A stretch of 64,000 nt of DNA from a virus, in the IMG/VR virus record IMGVR_UViG_3300027747_000967, positions 55,999 through 119,998 of that record; one strand, given 5' to 3'. The notes below the pieces were generated by a model. That model was not told where the DNA came from. It saw only the letters and a list, made by a program, of their open reading frames with translations, and ran no database searches. Made by a program: the position numbers and the translations under genes. Position 1 is the first letter of the stretch. Each line of letters begins with the position of its first letter. This document shows, piece by piece, positions 8,526 through 17,496 of this stretch.

Positions 8526-9796
8526 TTTTTACAAACCTTTTCAATGTAAGCCAAAATCTTTTCATTATAAAGAGGTGAACAACCAATAAAGAATACATTA
8601 CTGAGAGCAAGATTTGAATTAGGATACTTTTTATAGTCATCTAGATGTTTGTATCCTGGATGTAATAAAATGTTACCACTAAAATAATTTCTTGTCTGAA
8701 TCTTGTTTTCTTCAAAGTGAGCAACTAACATTTCTTTTGCTTCTTGTGATTCACAATAGATAGGAACACCAAACCACGAAGTTTCGGCAACAGAAGATTC
8801 GTTAATGACACGAGCCTCTTTGATGTTATTCTCAATAAACTTTTGTATTCTTTCTTTATACTCACGGCGCTTAGAGTGAATAAAATCAAATTTCTTTAAT
8901 TGTTCAATACCAATTGCACCTTGTAAATCTAATGGTTTTAAATTATAACCCATTGTCGTAAACAGATACTTGTGGTCAATCACACCGTCATAGTTTGGTA
9001 ACCAGTTATCAAATCTTTTACCACAACTACCACATTGTAATAGATTGTTTGCACCAACACAATAACAATCACGACCCCACCAGGAAATGCTTCTTGCTAA
9101 CTTAATATATTCTTCATCATTAGAACTGACCATTCCACCTTCACCGGTTGAGATATGATGTGCAGGATAGAATGAAGTAGACCAGCAATAATAGTATTCT
9201 GTTATTAATTCATTCTTGTATTTTGTACCAAGACTATCACAATTATCACCAATCAATAAAATATTGTTACGATAACAAATGTCATGTAATACATCCATAT
9301 CAGGAGGATTACCAAGAACAGGAGATACAAAAATTGCTCTAGTCTTTGATGTAATCTTTTCTTCGATTCTTGTAACATCAAAATTTAGTGTTTTTAACTC
9401 AATATCAATGAAAACAGGTTTCAAACCATTCTGTGAGATTGGTGCAATCGTTGTGGGGAATCCAACAGGAGATACAATAATCTCATCTTCAGGTTCCCAT
9501 TTAAATTTATTCTTTAGTGCCGTAATCATTACAAGGTTCGCTGATGAACCTGAGTTTACCATGTGTGAGTATTTGACATTAAACTTATCACAAAACTCTT
9601 GTTGAAATTGAGACACTTTTTCACCAGAAACAATCCATTTACCATTGACTAATGTATCAATTGCAGCATACATTTCTTTTTCGTCCCACAGTTGGCCTGA
9701 ATACTGAACGAATTGTCCTTCTTCGTAATTGTCATAATTCTTTGCGTAAGCTGGACGCTCTCTCGATAATGCTTCAATCATTTGATGTATAATCAT
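8513..9796 (-). CDS. rfbH: RfbH-like 3-dehydrase of the DegT/AHBA aminotransferase fold
   Basis: A 427-residue member of the DegT/DnrJ/EryC1 family. In ordinary family members a Lys binds PLP. Here that position reads YPAHHISTGEGG (residues 210-221), with His instead of Lys, the hallmark of PMP-dependent CDP-4-keto-6-deoxyglucose 3-dehydrases (RfbH, also called E1). GDNCD at 183-187 supplies the Asp that contacts the pyridine ring. A Cys cluster (CYC at 244-246, CGSC at 255-258) matches the [2Fe-2S] region of that enzyme. An AGAGG ribosome site precedes the ATG, one base past the stop of the upstream gene. It probably removes the C3 hydroxyl of a nucleotide sugar during 3,6-dideoxyhexose synthesis. 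Confidence 0.9.
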   Translation of the reverse strand: MIIHQMIEALSRERPAYAKNYDNYEEGQFVQYSGQLWDEKEMYAAIDTLVNGKWIVSGEKVSQFQQEFCDKFNVKYSHMVNSGSSANLVMITALKNKFKWEPEDEIIVSPVGFPTTIAPISQNGLKPVFIDIELKTLNFDVTRIEEKITSKTRAIFVSPVLGNPPDMDVLHDICYRNNILLIGDNCDSLGTKYKNELITEYYYCWSTSFYPAHHISTGEGGMVSSNDEEYIKLARSISWWGRDCYCVGANNLLQCGSCGKRFDNWLPNYDGVIDHKYLFTTMGYNLKPLDLQGAIGIEQLKKFDFIHSKRREYKERIQKFIENNIKEARVINESSVAETSWFGVPIYCESQEAKEMLVAHFEENKIQTRNYFSGNILLHPGYKHLDDYKKYPNSNLALSNVFFIGCSPLYNEKILAYIEKVCKKWND

Positions 9797-9797
9797 A

Positions 9798-10508
9798 TTA
9801 TGCCTCTGTATTAAATGTAATTACTTCTTTTATGTCACTACGATATGTATTTGGTGGATAATACCATCTATTTGTTTCACCTGGATGCATATCATAAGCC
9901 TTTGGATTTCCGCTACCGTGCCAACATTCTAAATCATAACGATGGTGCGGTTGACCAGAAAACTGTGGTTGATAATTATTTTCTGGTGGTGGAATTAATT
10001 TTTTACATCTTCTCAAATAAGATGCTTTGGCCCAATAGAAGTTACCAGCATAAAAAGGATGTGGAGGTTCACCTAAAAATGCAGCACCACAAGTATCATA
10101 ACCTTCATCTAATTTAGCTACACATTCTTGCCATTTTTCAATGTTCCAATACTGCATATACTTACGCCAGTTTTGATGGCCGCCATCAGGATGAGAAACA
10201 CCTTTATGTGTCATATGACATACATAAAATTCTTCATCGGAAGAATGTACCATGTTTTGGATGTATTGTGATGTTGTTGCTTCGTACCATTCTTTATATG
10301 ATTCATCAAAGTCATGATAAAAAACATTCGTTCTATTTTCCCAACGTTGTTCTAACCAACGGAAGTTTTCTTCACCAAAATGCAACATCATATGAACTTC
10401 ATCAGCGGCATCAAGTAAACCAGTTTTTTCTAGTAACTCGGTTTGTTCTAAGGTGATTTCTCTACCTCTCATCATGTGCATTGCATGACTAAAAACTTTT
10501 ATTTTCAT
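9798..10508 (-). CDS. Putative glycosyltransferase of the sugar island
   Basis: A 236-residue protein with no named motif I can assign firmly. HPFYAGNFYWAKASYLRRC resembles the GNFWWA-type signature of a group of bacterial and viral glycosyltransferase-like proteins. It is rich in Trp, His and Tyr. The ATG at 10508 is preceded by AAGGA and is preferred over the in-frame TTG at 10514. It sits inside an uninterrupted sugar operon between a methyltransferase and the RfbH-like gene. The glycosyltransferase assignment rests on the motif and context. Confidence 0.65.
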   Translation of the reverse strand: MKIKVFSHAMHMMRGREITLEQTELLEKTGLLDAADEVHMMLHFGEENFRWLEQRWENRTNVFYHDFDESYKEWYEATTSQYIQNMVHSSDEEFYVCHMTHKGVSHPDGGHQNWRKYMQYWNIEKWQECVAKLDEGYDTCGAAFLGEPPHPFYAGNFYWAKASYLRRCKKLIPPPENNYQPQFSGQPHHRYDLECWHGSGNPKAYDMHPGETNRWYYPPNTYRSDIKEVITFNTEA

Positions 10509-10510
10509 TA

Positions 10511-11161
10511 TCAATTCCTTTTTGCTATAATGGTCAATATATTTGGTAAGTATGAAACAGATTTACGAATCTCATCTTCGTGATTACAAATATGAATTGG
10601 AGTAAATCCTGCTTTATGAACTAATGTAATTAAACCATGTGAATCAAAATGATGGAAATGTTCATTTTCTTTACGGTGTTTCCATGTTCTAAACCATTCA
10701 GCACCCATACGCTCGTGCATCCACGGTAATGATATCATAATATATTTTGTTTTAATTGAACCAAGTAGTTCATGTATATTAGGTTCAGGAATATGTTCAA
10801 TTGAATCAAAGAATGTAGTTACATCAACATCGATATCTTTGATATCTTTGATAAAAGTAATGCCTTCTGGTAACGGATAATCAGAGATATCATGACCATA
10901 CAATTTTATATCAGGTAAAAATTCTTCATTTTGTTTTTTTACACATTTCAAGAAATTGCCATCGCCATAACCAAAATCACAAATACTATTAAACTCACCT
11001 AAAGGTAAATAACTATCCAATAAATTAAATCTCAACTTTGACATTTCATCGGACATTTTTGTATAATACTCCATATAACGAGTATCATACTTCATAATTT
11101 CACCGGTAGGTTTACTTTGAAACCAATGACCTGGTTCTATCATTTCATAATTATCAATCAT
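10511..11161 (-). CDS. Class I SAM-dependent methyltransferase
   Basis: A 216-residue Rossmann-fold methyltransferase. Motif I is CDFGYGDGNF near residue 65, followed by an acidic loop (HDIS) and VTTFFDSIEHI as the motif IV/V region. The ATG at 11161, with GGAG upstream, is used rather than the in-frame TTG at 11179. Its neighbours are glycosyltransferases, so methylation of a sugar or a glycan end is the likely role. Methylation of another small molecule cannot be excluded. Confidence 0.78.
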   Translation of the reverse strand: MIDNYEMIEPGHWFQSKPTGEIMKYDTRYMEYYTKMSDEMSKLRFNLLDSYLPLGEFNSICDFGYGDGNFLKCVKKQNEEFLPDIKLYGHDISDYPLPEGITFIKDIKDIDVDVTTFFDSIEHIPEPNIHELLGSIKTKYIMISLPWMHERMGAEWFRTWKHRKENEHFHHFDSHGLITLVHKAGFTPIHICNHEDEIRKSVSYLPNILTIIAKRN

Positions 11162-11868
11162 AATAAATCTGTTCTCCAATTGTTATTCCAAAACATATTA
11201 ATATTACCCCGACCTTGCAAAGCATAGAACGGTGTAGTATGTAGTAGCCCTACGGAACCATAATAATAATTAATATGCTTATCATCATCTAAAACAGAAG
11301 CAAAGTGTGATGTACCTGTATCACCACCAACAAAATGACTACAGTCAATAATGTTTTCAATATTTCTTATATAATCAGTATCACAAATAAAACCTTTTTG
11401 TTCTATACCACCAGGATTTGTCATACATAAAACTTTTTCGTAACCATCATATTCAGGTTGCATATAATGTTCAATCATACTGTTAACCATTTCAATTGAC
11501 CAATTTCTATAATGATTATATGGAGCATCCAACAAAGGAAAAATACAAATCTTTTTCTTTAGTGGTTTATTAAATTTTAATTTCAATTTATCACCAGTAA
11601 GTGACCTTAAATCCCAAAGATTTACATTCTGTAAATTTAATGAATTATTACTTGATTCGGAGGTAAGATAAGGAGTATTTTCTACCAACCAATCACGAAA
11701 CTGTAAACAATGTGGTGCTGGATTAACCGAACGGTCAGGAAGATGAAACTTTAAATCTTTGTATAGAGGAGGTTGTTCTTGTAAAAAGGCAAGATAGTTC
11801 AGAACTGCTATTATATCACCTGCTCTTAATCCTCCGCCAAAATTGTACGGCTCAATGTTTACAATCAT
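11158..11868 (-). CDS. GT9/heptosyltransferase-like GT-B protein
   Basis: A 236-residue protein. The segment IIDCSHFVGGDTGTSHFASVL near residue 175 is the characteristic C-terminal donor-site motif (GxDTGxxHxA) of GT-B glycosyltransferases of the heptosyltransferase type. At 236 residues it is shorter than bacterial GT9 enzymes (about 320-350), and much of the N-terminal acceptor domain is reduced. The next gene upstream is a second reduced GT-B-like protein. The two might form one functional unit, which is inference. Confidence 0.65.
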   Translation of the reverse strand: MIVNIEPYNFGGGLRAGDIIAVLNYLAFLQEQPPLYKDLKFHLPDRSVNPAPHCLQFRDWLVENTPYLTSESSNNSLNLQNVNLWDLRSLTGDKLKLKFNKPLKKKICIFPLLDAPYNHYRNWSIEMVNSMIEHYMQPEYDGYEKVLCMTNPGGIEQKGFICDTDYIRNIENIIDCSHFVGGDTGTSHFASVLDDDKHINYYYGSVGLLHTTPFYALQGRGNINMFWNNNWRTDLL

Positions 11869-12599
11869 AATGTATTTGTGTCAAATTTTCTAATGTGTTG
11901 TATTGATGTTTTTCTGTTTGAATAAAAGTGGTCGGTAAAAATTTCTTCTATGGTTTTATTATTCCAATTAGTCATATCATCATCATATAAAATAATAGTT
12001 TCTTTTTTTATTAAATCGGACAATACAGCAATACCTGTTACGGTAGTTATGAACTTATTACTTTTCTTTATCAAATTACAATTATACACTAAATCTTTAG
12101 TATAGTCAAGATAGCTAACATCAAAATCTTTTAATATACCAGAGCCTTCAATGACATTAGATAATCTTCTATCATCCACATCAATAGCGTCTTTTGGTGC
12201 CCATCTGTCACCAACCAAAATACCTGTAATATTTTCTGTTTCCACAAATGGCACTTGTAATTCAAACTCATCATCAATATTAAATTGAATGCCATAATTT
12301 TGTTTAATGAAATTAGCATACCTATGAGCAATGGCTGAATTTAAACCGTGGTTTCCTTTGTCTCCTGTATCATCAATTAAAATAGCTTGTAATGGTTCTT
12401 GTATTTCGTGGACAAAAGATATTTTTTCAAACATTTCTTGTCCTAAAAGTAATTCTTTAATACCTTTAAATCTCTGTAATCTATGACAAATAATAAAGTG
12501 TATTTTTTCATTAGTGTGTTTATATAAACCGGATAATGCAGGTAAACAATGTGAGAAATCGCCTAAATTATGAATACGAGGAGAAGCAATATTAATCAT
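11865..12599 (-). CDS. Second GT9-like glycosyltransferase-related protein
   Basis: A 244-residue protein starting MINIASPRIHNLGDFSHCLPAL, similar in style to the N-terminal face of GT9 enzymes (GDxxxxLPAL). The end of the protein has KFITTVTGIAVLSDLIKKETIILYDD, a weak counterpart of the donor site. It overlaps the 11158-11868 gene by a few bases and the 12596-13420 gene. The reaction is unknown. Confidence 0.55.
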   Translation of the reverse strand: MINIASPRIHNLGDFSHCLPALSGLYKHTNEKIHFIICHRLQRFKGIKELLLGQEMFEKISFVHEIQEPLQAILIDDTGDKGNHGLNSAIAHRYANFIKQNYGIQFNIDDEFELQVPFVETENITGILVGDRWAPKDAIDVDDRRLSNVIEGSGILKDFDVSYLDYTKDLVYNCNLIKKSNKFITTVTGIAVLSDLIKKETIILYDDDMTNWNNKTIEEIFTDHFYSNRKTSIQHIRKFDTNTL

Positions 12600-13420
12600 T
12601 TTGAATTATTGTATTGGTTGAAGATAATAAACCAGTCGGAAGGATCCACATAATGCATTGAGAACATTTCTGGTTTTGTTAAGTAAGACATTAAGTATAA
12701 TGTTTGGTCGTAATGCACAAGGTTATGTTTTAATAATGCCAACATATTATTATAAACTAAATGCTGATAATCTTTCCACATATGCGTACCTGCTACCATA
12801 TGACAACCCATGACATACACATCGCCACGATAGATGATATCATCAATAGGTCTTTGTGGTTCAATAGGACGCAAACTGAATAGATGAATTTTATCTTTGT
12901 CAAAGTCATATGACCATTCATTAGAAGAAGGTAAGGTCGTATCATTCCTACAATAACCAAAATCAATCCATGCTGTCAAATCTGTTTTTACTAAACCAGA
13001 ATCAATTGCATTATTGATATAAAACACTTTCATTAGTTGAATCATGATGTATTCTGGCCACCAGTATTCAATAAAATGTGGTTTATCTACCTTTTCATAA
13101 AATGATGGAGAATCAAGAACCGTTTTAACTCTTGTTTTCAATTCTTCAAATTCTTTTGGCAAAAAAGATTCTAAAATGACGATAGATGTTTTTTCTTCTA
13201 AACCATTTTCTTTTCTTATATCACGAATTCTCTCGGCAAATTCTTCCGTTGTATAAATCACCATTGGATTTTTAATCTTGGCCAATTTTTCAAAGTATGA
13301 AAAATAAACATCAGTAGAACGATGTTGAAAATGAGGTAATGTTAAACCACGAATTTGTGTTGGTAAATTACCACGTCCAATATCAAAGAAATTGGTGATG
13401 ATTGTTATATTATTATCCAT
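12596..13420 (-). CDS. HtrL/YibB (WlaTC)-family putative glycosyltransferase
   Basis: A 274-residue protein starting MDNNITIITNFFDIGRGN. The FDIGRGN start, followed by a region with YFSYFEKLAKIKNPMVIYT, matches the bacterial HtrL/YibB family found in surface-polysaccharide loci. The ATG at 13420, with GAGAG ahead, is preferred over the TTG at 13432. TAWIDFGYCR may be the metal-binding region of a GT-A fold. The family function is only predicted. Confidence 0.75.
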   Translation of the reverse strand: MDNNITIITNFFDIGRGNLPTQIRGLTLPHFQHRSTDVYFSYFEKLAKIKNPMVIYTTEEFAERIRDIRKENGLEEKTSIVILESFLPKEFEELKTRVKTVLDSPSFYEKVDKPHFIEYWWPEYIMIQLMKVFYINNAIDSGLVKTDLTAWIDFGYCRNDTTLPSSNEWSYDFDKDKIHLFSLRPIEPQRPIDDIIYRGDVYVMGCHMVAGTHMWKDYQHLVYNNMLALLKHNLVHYDQTLYLMSYLTKPEMFSMHYVDPSDWFIIFNQYNNSK

Positions 13421-14264
13421 ATTTTCTCTCAATCTTTTCTTTCCAATCAGGCGCCCTATTATATTGATGCACCATTACATATTTTTCACCTTTGCTTGTG
13501 TAAACATATTCACCGTCAAAATTAGGTTCAGGACTTAATAAATTTGGCCTAAATGAGGCCATTTTATTTGGGTCTACTGTTGTACCACATTCACAAGCCC
13601 AATTTGTATCATGGTCATTAAATTTAGTAATTGATTTATAAGGTTCTAATGATAACATGAGATTTACCCCAGCTTGGTCAGGCATAGGTTCTTGTAAATG
13701 TTGTATAGTAAGAAATACATTTAATGAAAAATCAATAAATGTTTTATATTCCCCTGCCATTGAACCGGCATTATAAATTGGTCGGTCTTTCATATGTTGT
13801 TGCATTACAGGACCAAAAGAGGTTAACATATTATTGTAACCCCACGGTTCGTCTTTATACTTTAAACTTTCACAACCATAATTTAATTTTTTGTTACCTA
13901 AATTCTTTTCTAACCATTCGGATGGATTACTTTGAAATACTACATCAGAACAATCAGTAGAAATAACATAACGAATGTCTTTCATTTCTTTTAAAAACAT
14001 CCAATGAAAATAATGTCGTGTTGCAGGAACTTGATAACCAAAGTTATCAGCAAAATGATAACCATCATTATTTTTATTACGATTATTTGATGTCAACCAA
14101 ACCTCAATACCGTTATCTTTTAATTGTTTAACTGTATCATCGGAAACATTGTGAACAATCATTGCTTTTCTTCCTGTGAAACCACAAGAATTTAATGAGT
14201 TAACCCAACATTTTAATTTGCTGTAATCATAATTTGACACAGCACTAATAACTAAATCTTGCAT
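13413..14264 (-). CDS. GT-A-like glycosyltransferase
   Basis: A 283-residue protein. Its N-terminal half has the alternating strand pattern of GT-A enzymes (KAMIVHNVSDDTVKQL, then RYVISTDCSDVVFQSNP, where TDCSD could be the DxD metal site). It lies in the sugar operon and overlaps both neighbours. The specific donor and acceptor are unknown. Confidence 0.65.
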   Translation of the reverse strand: MQDLVISAVSNYDYSKLKCWVNSLNSCGFTGRKAMIVHNVSDDTVKQLKDNGIEVWLTSNNRNKNNDGYHFADNFGYQVPATRHYFHWMFLKEMKDIRYVISTDCSDVVFQSNPSEWLEKNLGNKKLNYGCESLKYKDEPWGYNNMLTSFGPVMQQHMKDRPIYNAGSMAGEYKTFIDFSLNVFLTIQHLQEPMPDQAGVNLMLSLEPYKSITKFNDHDTNWACECGTTVDPNKMASFRPNLLSPEPNFDGEYVYTSKGEKYVMVHQYNRAPDWKEKIERKYG

Positions 14265-15040
14265 AATCTTTTTCCCAAATAGTAAAAAATTGTTTCGTAA
14301 TCAATTGGACCTATTTTAATATCTAATGCTTTTTCCAACTTACTTTTATCTAAAATGAATTGTCTTTCAAATACACTTGTAGTATTAATAATACTTGCTT
14401 TATACTTATAACCATCTATTAACCATTGAATTAGTTGTCCAATGCGTAAACCTTCACCCGAACTTAAATTATAAACGCCTAATGGTTTCTTTTTACAAAT
14501 CTTTTCAATAAGATTGGCAGCATAATCAACAGGTAAAAAATCTCTTTGTGTTGCCCAATCAGTAGTTAATTTAATTGAATTATTGTTTACTAATTGCGAC
14601 ATACAGTAACCCATAAATGAATTTCTACCATATTCAAAACCAAATATGTTTGAACCTCTTAATATTGTTGTTTGTTGTGGGAAATTAGATAATAATTTTA
14701 TTTCGGCAATCAATTTATTTTCACTATGACGGTCATAAGGAATGCAAGTTGAAAACTCGTTAAATGTTTTTAACTCTGAAAAATCACCATAGACTTTACT
14801 CGTTGATAACATGATGTAATGTAAACCGGATTCACAAGTACGTTTACCCACAGATAAATCTACATCAATAAATTCACTATAAGGATTTGTTTTAAACAAA
14901 GGATTTAATGCACAATTAATAACAGTATCATATTTACTTAAATCTACATCATTAAAATTATAATATGATACCTTATCAAATGTCAATAGGTGTTTAGCAA
15001 TAAAACTATTCTCACCTACTACGAGGACTTTTTTCTCCAT
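14252..15040 (-). CDS. SDR-family NAD-dependent sugar reductase/epimerase with altered catalytic motif
   Basis: A 262-residue extended SDR protein related to dTDP-4-dehydrorhamnose reductases and epimerases. The N-terminal motif is VVGENSFIA. YIMLSTSKVYG supplies the Ser strand, RDFLPVDYAAN the substrate-loop signature and GVYNLSSGEG the C-terminal part. The usual YxxxK is DRHSENKLIAE, where His stands four residues before the Lys in place of Tyr, although a Tyr lies three residues earlier. It may be a reductase with a shifted Tyr or a weakened enzyme. It overlaps both flanking genes. Confidence 0.78.
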   Translation of the reverse strand: MEKKVLVVGENSFIAKHLLTFDKVSYYNFNDVDLSKYDTVINCALNPLFKTNPYSEFIDVDLSVGKRTCESGLHYIMLSTSKVYGDFSELKTFNEFSTCIPYDRHSENKLIAEIKLLSNFPQQTTILRGSNIFGFEYGRNSFMGYCMSQLVNNNSIKLTTDWATQRDFLPVDYAANLIEKICKKKPLGVYNLSSGEGLRIGQLIQWLIDGYKYKASIINTTSVFERQFILDKSKLEKALDIKIGPIDYETIFYYLGKRLCKI

Positions 15041-15747
15041 GGGAAGATTCCATTATATTTTTCATTCATTACTTTATTGCCATTTTCAAAAAATTCTGCA
15101 TTAACAGAACCTTTACCGCCATCTACACGGTAACTTACTGTATATTCGTTTGTGCAGTCCCATTTAGGAAAGTGTTGTGATATAGCCGATAAAAATACTC
15201 TATCTTGCCCCCAACCACCGTGCCATACGCTTGCAATCTTAGTTGCTACCGATGTTTTAATACAGTAACTATTTGTATCAACGTGATTTATGCCATGATA
15301 TGTTTGCCATTTACCTAAAGATTCACAATCATCAAAGCAAATAAAATCACCTTTTTTATCATGTATTTTTCTTAATGAATAACACCAATCCAAATCTCTT
15401 GCTTCAATTGTTTCTACACATTGTTGAACGTGCCTGTCGTATAACCAATTGTCTTGGTCAAGATACATAACATAATCTGTATTAATAAGATGAGTAAAGG
15501 CAGCATATACTCTATGACCATAAAAACCTTTTGCTCCAACATTTTCTGGTAAGGTGCAGATGACTAAATTTTTTGTATCAACACCTTTATTTTTCATATT
15601 TGTTATATGATTTTTTACACCCCAATAATGGTCTTGGCCATCAACAACAAGATAACATTGTGTAGGATAAGTTTGTGTTAATACACTTTTTACTGCATCT
15701 ACAAATTCAGGATTACCTGTAGTAGGTATAATAACGGTAGCACTCAT
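15019..15747 (-). CDS. Family 2 glycosyltransferase
   Basis: A 242-residue GT-A fold enzyme. It begins MSATVIIPTTGNPEFVDAV, with SVLTQTYP typical of GT2, and DYVMYLDQDNWL near residue 95 contains the DxD metal-binding motif. There is no membrane segment, so it is probably soluble. In the sugar island it likely adds one residue to a glycan built by the flanking enzymes. Confidence 0.85.
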   Translation of the reverse strand: MSATVIIPTTGNPEFVDAVKSVLTQTYPTQCYLVVDGQDHYWGVKNHITNMKNKGVDTKNLVICTLPENVGAKGFYGHRVYAAFTHLINTDYVMYLDQDNWLYDRHVQQCVETIEARDLDWCYSLRKIHDKKGDFICFDDCESLGKWQTYHGINHVDTNSYCIKTSVATKIASVWHGGWGQDRVFLSAISQHFPKWDCTNEYTVSYRVDGGKGSVNAEFFENGNKVMNEKYNGIFPWRKKSS

Positions 15748-16338
15748 TTAATATTTCCATAAAAATTGATAACCAGCATGACAAGGTTGTTTATTGACTT
15801 TTAACATATAGTCAGTAACAAATCTTCCTTTACCAGATACTTGATTATTTTCAAACCAACAATCATCAACACCAATTAAAGCACCATCTTTTAAAGAAGG
15901 TAATATTGTTGTTAACTCATAGAGATGATGTAAAGCACTTTGATAAACAACTTCAGGATGTTCTCTAGGAGCATCAAAACTATCTAGATAAAGAAAATCA
16001 ATCTTCTTACCTTTTTCTAATAATTTAAGATTTAATTCTTTAAGAAAAGTAATACTGTCTTTTTGAACAACAGAAGAAAAATTACTTGTTAATTTACTTC
16101 TACAATAATTAACACTTTCTTCAGATATATCTACTGTGATAAAATTACCACCGTATTCATCTATATATTTGTCAAATAATAGACTACTTTGACCATCACC
16201 GGTATAATTATCTTCTTGTCTTGCACAACCTGTTTCAACAATAAAGGGCTCTTCAATTGATTGTAGATAATTAAAGATGTAATCAAATCCACCAATTCGT
16301 TCACCTAATCTATGTCTTACTTCATTATAAAATTGCAT
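15748..16338 (-). CDS. Class I methyltransferase of sugar/cephalosporin-hydroxylase type
   Basis: A 196-residue protein with FIVETGCARQEDNYTGDGQSS as the SAM-binding region, then GGNFITVDISEESV and DFLYLDSFDAP. This order is typical of Methyltransf_24-like enzymes found beside glycosyltransferases. Its stop abuts the start of the GT2 gene. The expected job is O-methylation of a sugar; not proven. Confidence 0.7.
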   Translation of the reverse strand: MQFYNEVRHRLGERIGGFDYIFNYLQSIEEPFIVETGCARQEDNYTGDGQSSLLFDKYIDEYGGNFITVDISEESVNYCRSKLTSNFSSVVQKDSITFLKELNLKLLEKGKKIDFLYLDSFDAPREHPEVVYQSALHHLYELTTILPSLKDGALIGVDDCWFENNQVSGKGRFVTDYMLKVNKQPCHAGYQFLWKY

Positions 16339-16349
16339 ATTATTCCTTA

Positions 16350-17495
16350 TTAATATAATTTTCCAAAAGGACCAAATCCATCACCTCGTTTTTCTGCTAA
16401 GAAAAATAAATCTGTTATAAACTTTTCAGTTTTCTTTTCTGACAACTTTGTCATTTCATATAAAAATTTTAATTGCATTAATTTGGAATTGGCTGTACCA
16501 TAATTTTCCTCATCAGTAATTTGTTTTAATATATTTTTTGAAAAGGTTTTACTGTCTGTAATATTTGTTACAACTTTTTGTTTGATACCGTCAAACATTT
16601 TTTTATATACTTGTTCTTCATTTACAAATTCTGGTGCACTAGAAGGATAATTTTGCCATTTGTTCTCAAAATCCATTTTATTTCTTTTGCAGGCTTCATA
16701 TACCAATTCAACAGGAGCTTTACCAATTTGGGCTGAACCTCCGGGTTCTTGAAATTCAAATATTAAATTACCAGGTCTATATGTTCTACCTGAAGTTCTA
16801 ATTGTTAAAGTGTATTTAATCAATTCTTTTGTATATTTTACTGTAAAAGCAACAGTAGCATTTGCTGCCTTAAATGTATTGTCATTTCTTAATAAAAAAT
16901 CACACTTTATATCTGTAATTGTAAATGTTGGATGTTTTCCGCTAGTGAATAAAATACCTTCTTGAACATTAACTTCTTGGTATCTGGCTTTATCTACTCT
17001 TTTATCTACGAGTTTTAATGAAATACCTACAACTTTTCTTTCTTTGAAAAGTGTTCTTAATATAGCATTTAATATTTCAATATCGTCAGTATTTTGTACA
17101 GCGTCTTTAATTTGTTTAACAACTTGTTGTTCATTTTGAATACACCACACATCAGCAGGATCCCAAGCATCTTTTTTAGAAATACCATATTTTTGATTTA
17201 CTAATTTAGAAACAAAATCCATAAATCCACCTTTAACACTAAACTCTTTAAACTTATCTTGTGAAAATTCTTTTAGAAATCCTTGTTGTTGTTTATAAAA
17301 ACTAACAATCCATTCTTTGGTAACATATGGGTAAATTCCTTTTTTTGAAGGTGTTCCTATAATTTCTTTTTTAAATTTTTCATCTTCAAAAATTTCATCT
17401 GCACTTTTATATTTTACATTGTGATTTAACGCTTGGTCAAAAATCCATGCGGATGTTTTTTCTTGCATTTCAGTTAATTCGGTTGAACTAGGCAT
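16350..17495 (-). CDS. Conserved phage protein of unknown function
   Basis: A 381-residue protein that I cannot assign. KKDAWDPADVWCIQNEQQ near residue 110 resembles a WNPADIW signature seen in several phage proteins of unknown role. The middle part (TFTITDIKCDFLL...TLTIRTSGRTYRPGN) looks like beta-rich structure. It has no signal peptide or membrane segment. It lies between the sugar island and the DruA-like/gp41 block, one base from its upstream neighbour. Confidence 0.7.
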   Translation of the reverse strand: MPSSTELTEMQEKTSAWIFDQALNHNVKYKSADEIFEDEKFKKEIIGTPSKKGIYPYVTKEWIVSFYKQQQGFLKEFSQDKFKEFSVKGGFMDFVSKLVNQKYGISKKDAWDPADVWCIQNEQQVVKQIKDAVQNTDDIEILNAILRTLFKERKVVGISLKLVDKRVDKARYQEVNVQEGILFTSGKHPTFTITDIKCDFLLRNDNTFKAANATVAFTVKYTKELIKYTLTIRTSGRTYRPGNLIFEFQEPGGSAQIGKAPVELVYEACKRNKMDFENKWQNYPSSAPEFVNEEQVYKKMFDGIKQKVVTNITDSKTFSKNILKQITDEENYGTANSKLMQLKFLYEMTKLSEKKTEKFITDLFFLAEKRGDGFGPFGKLY

Positions 17496-17496
17496 T

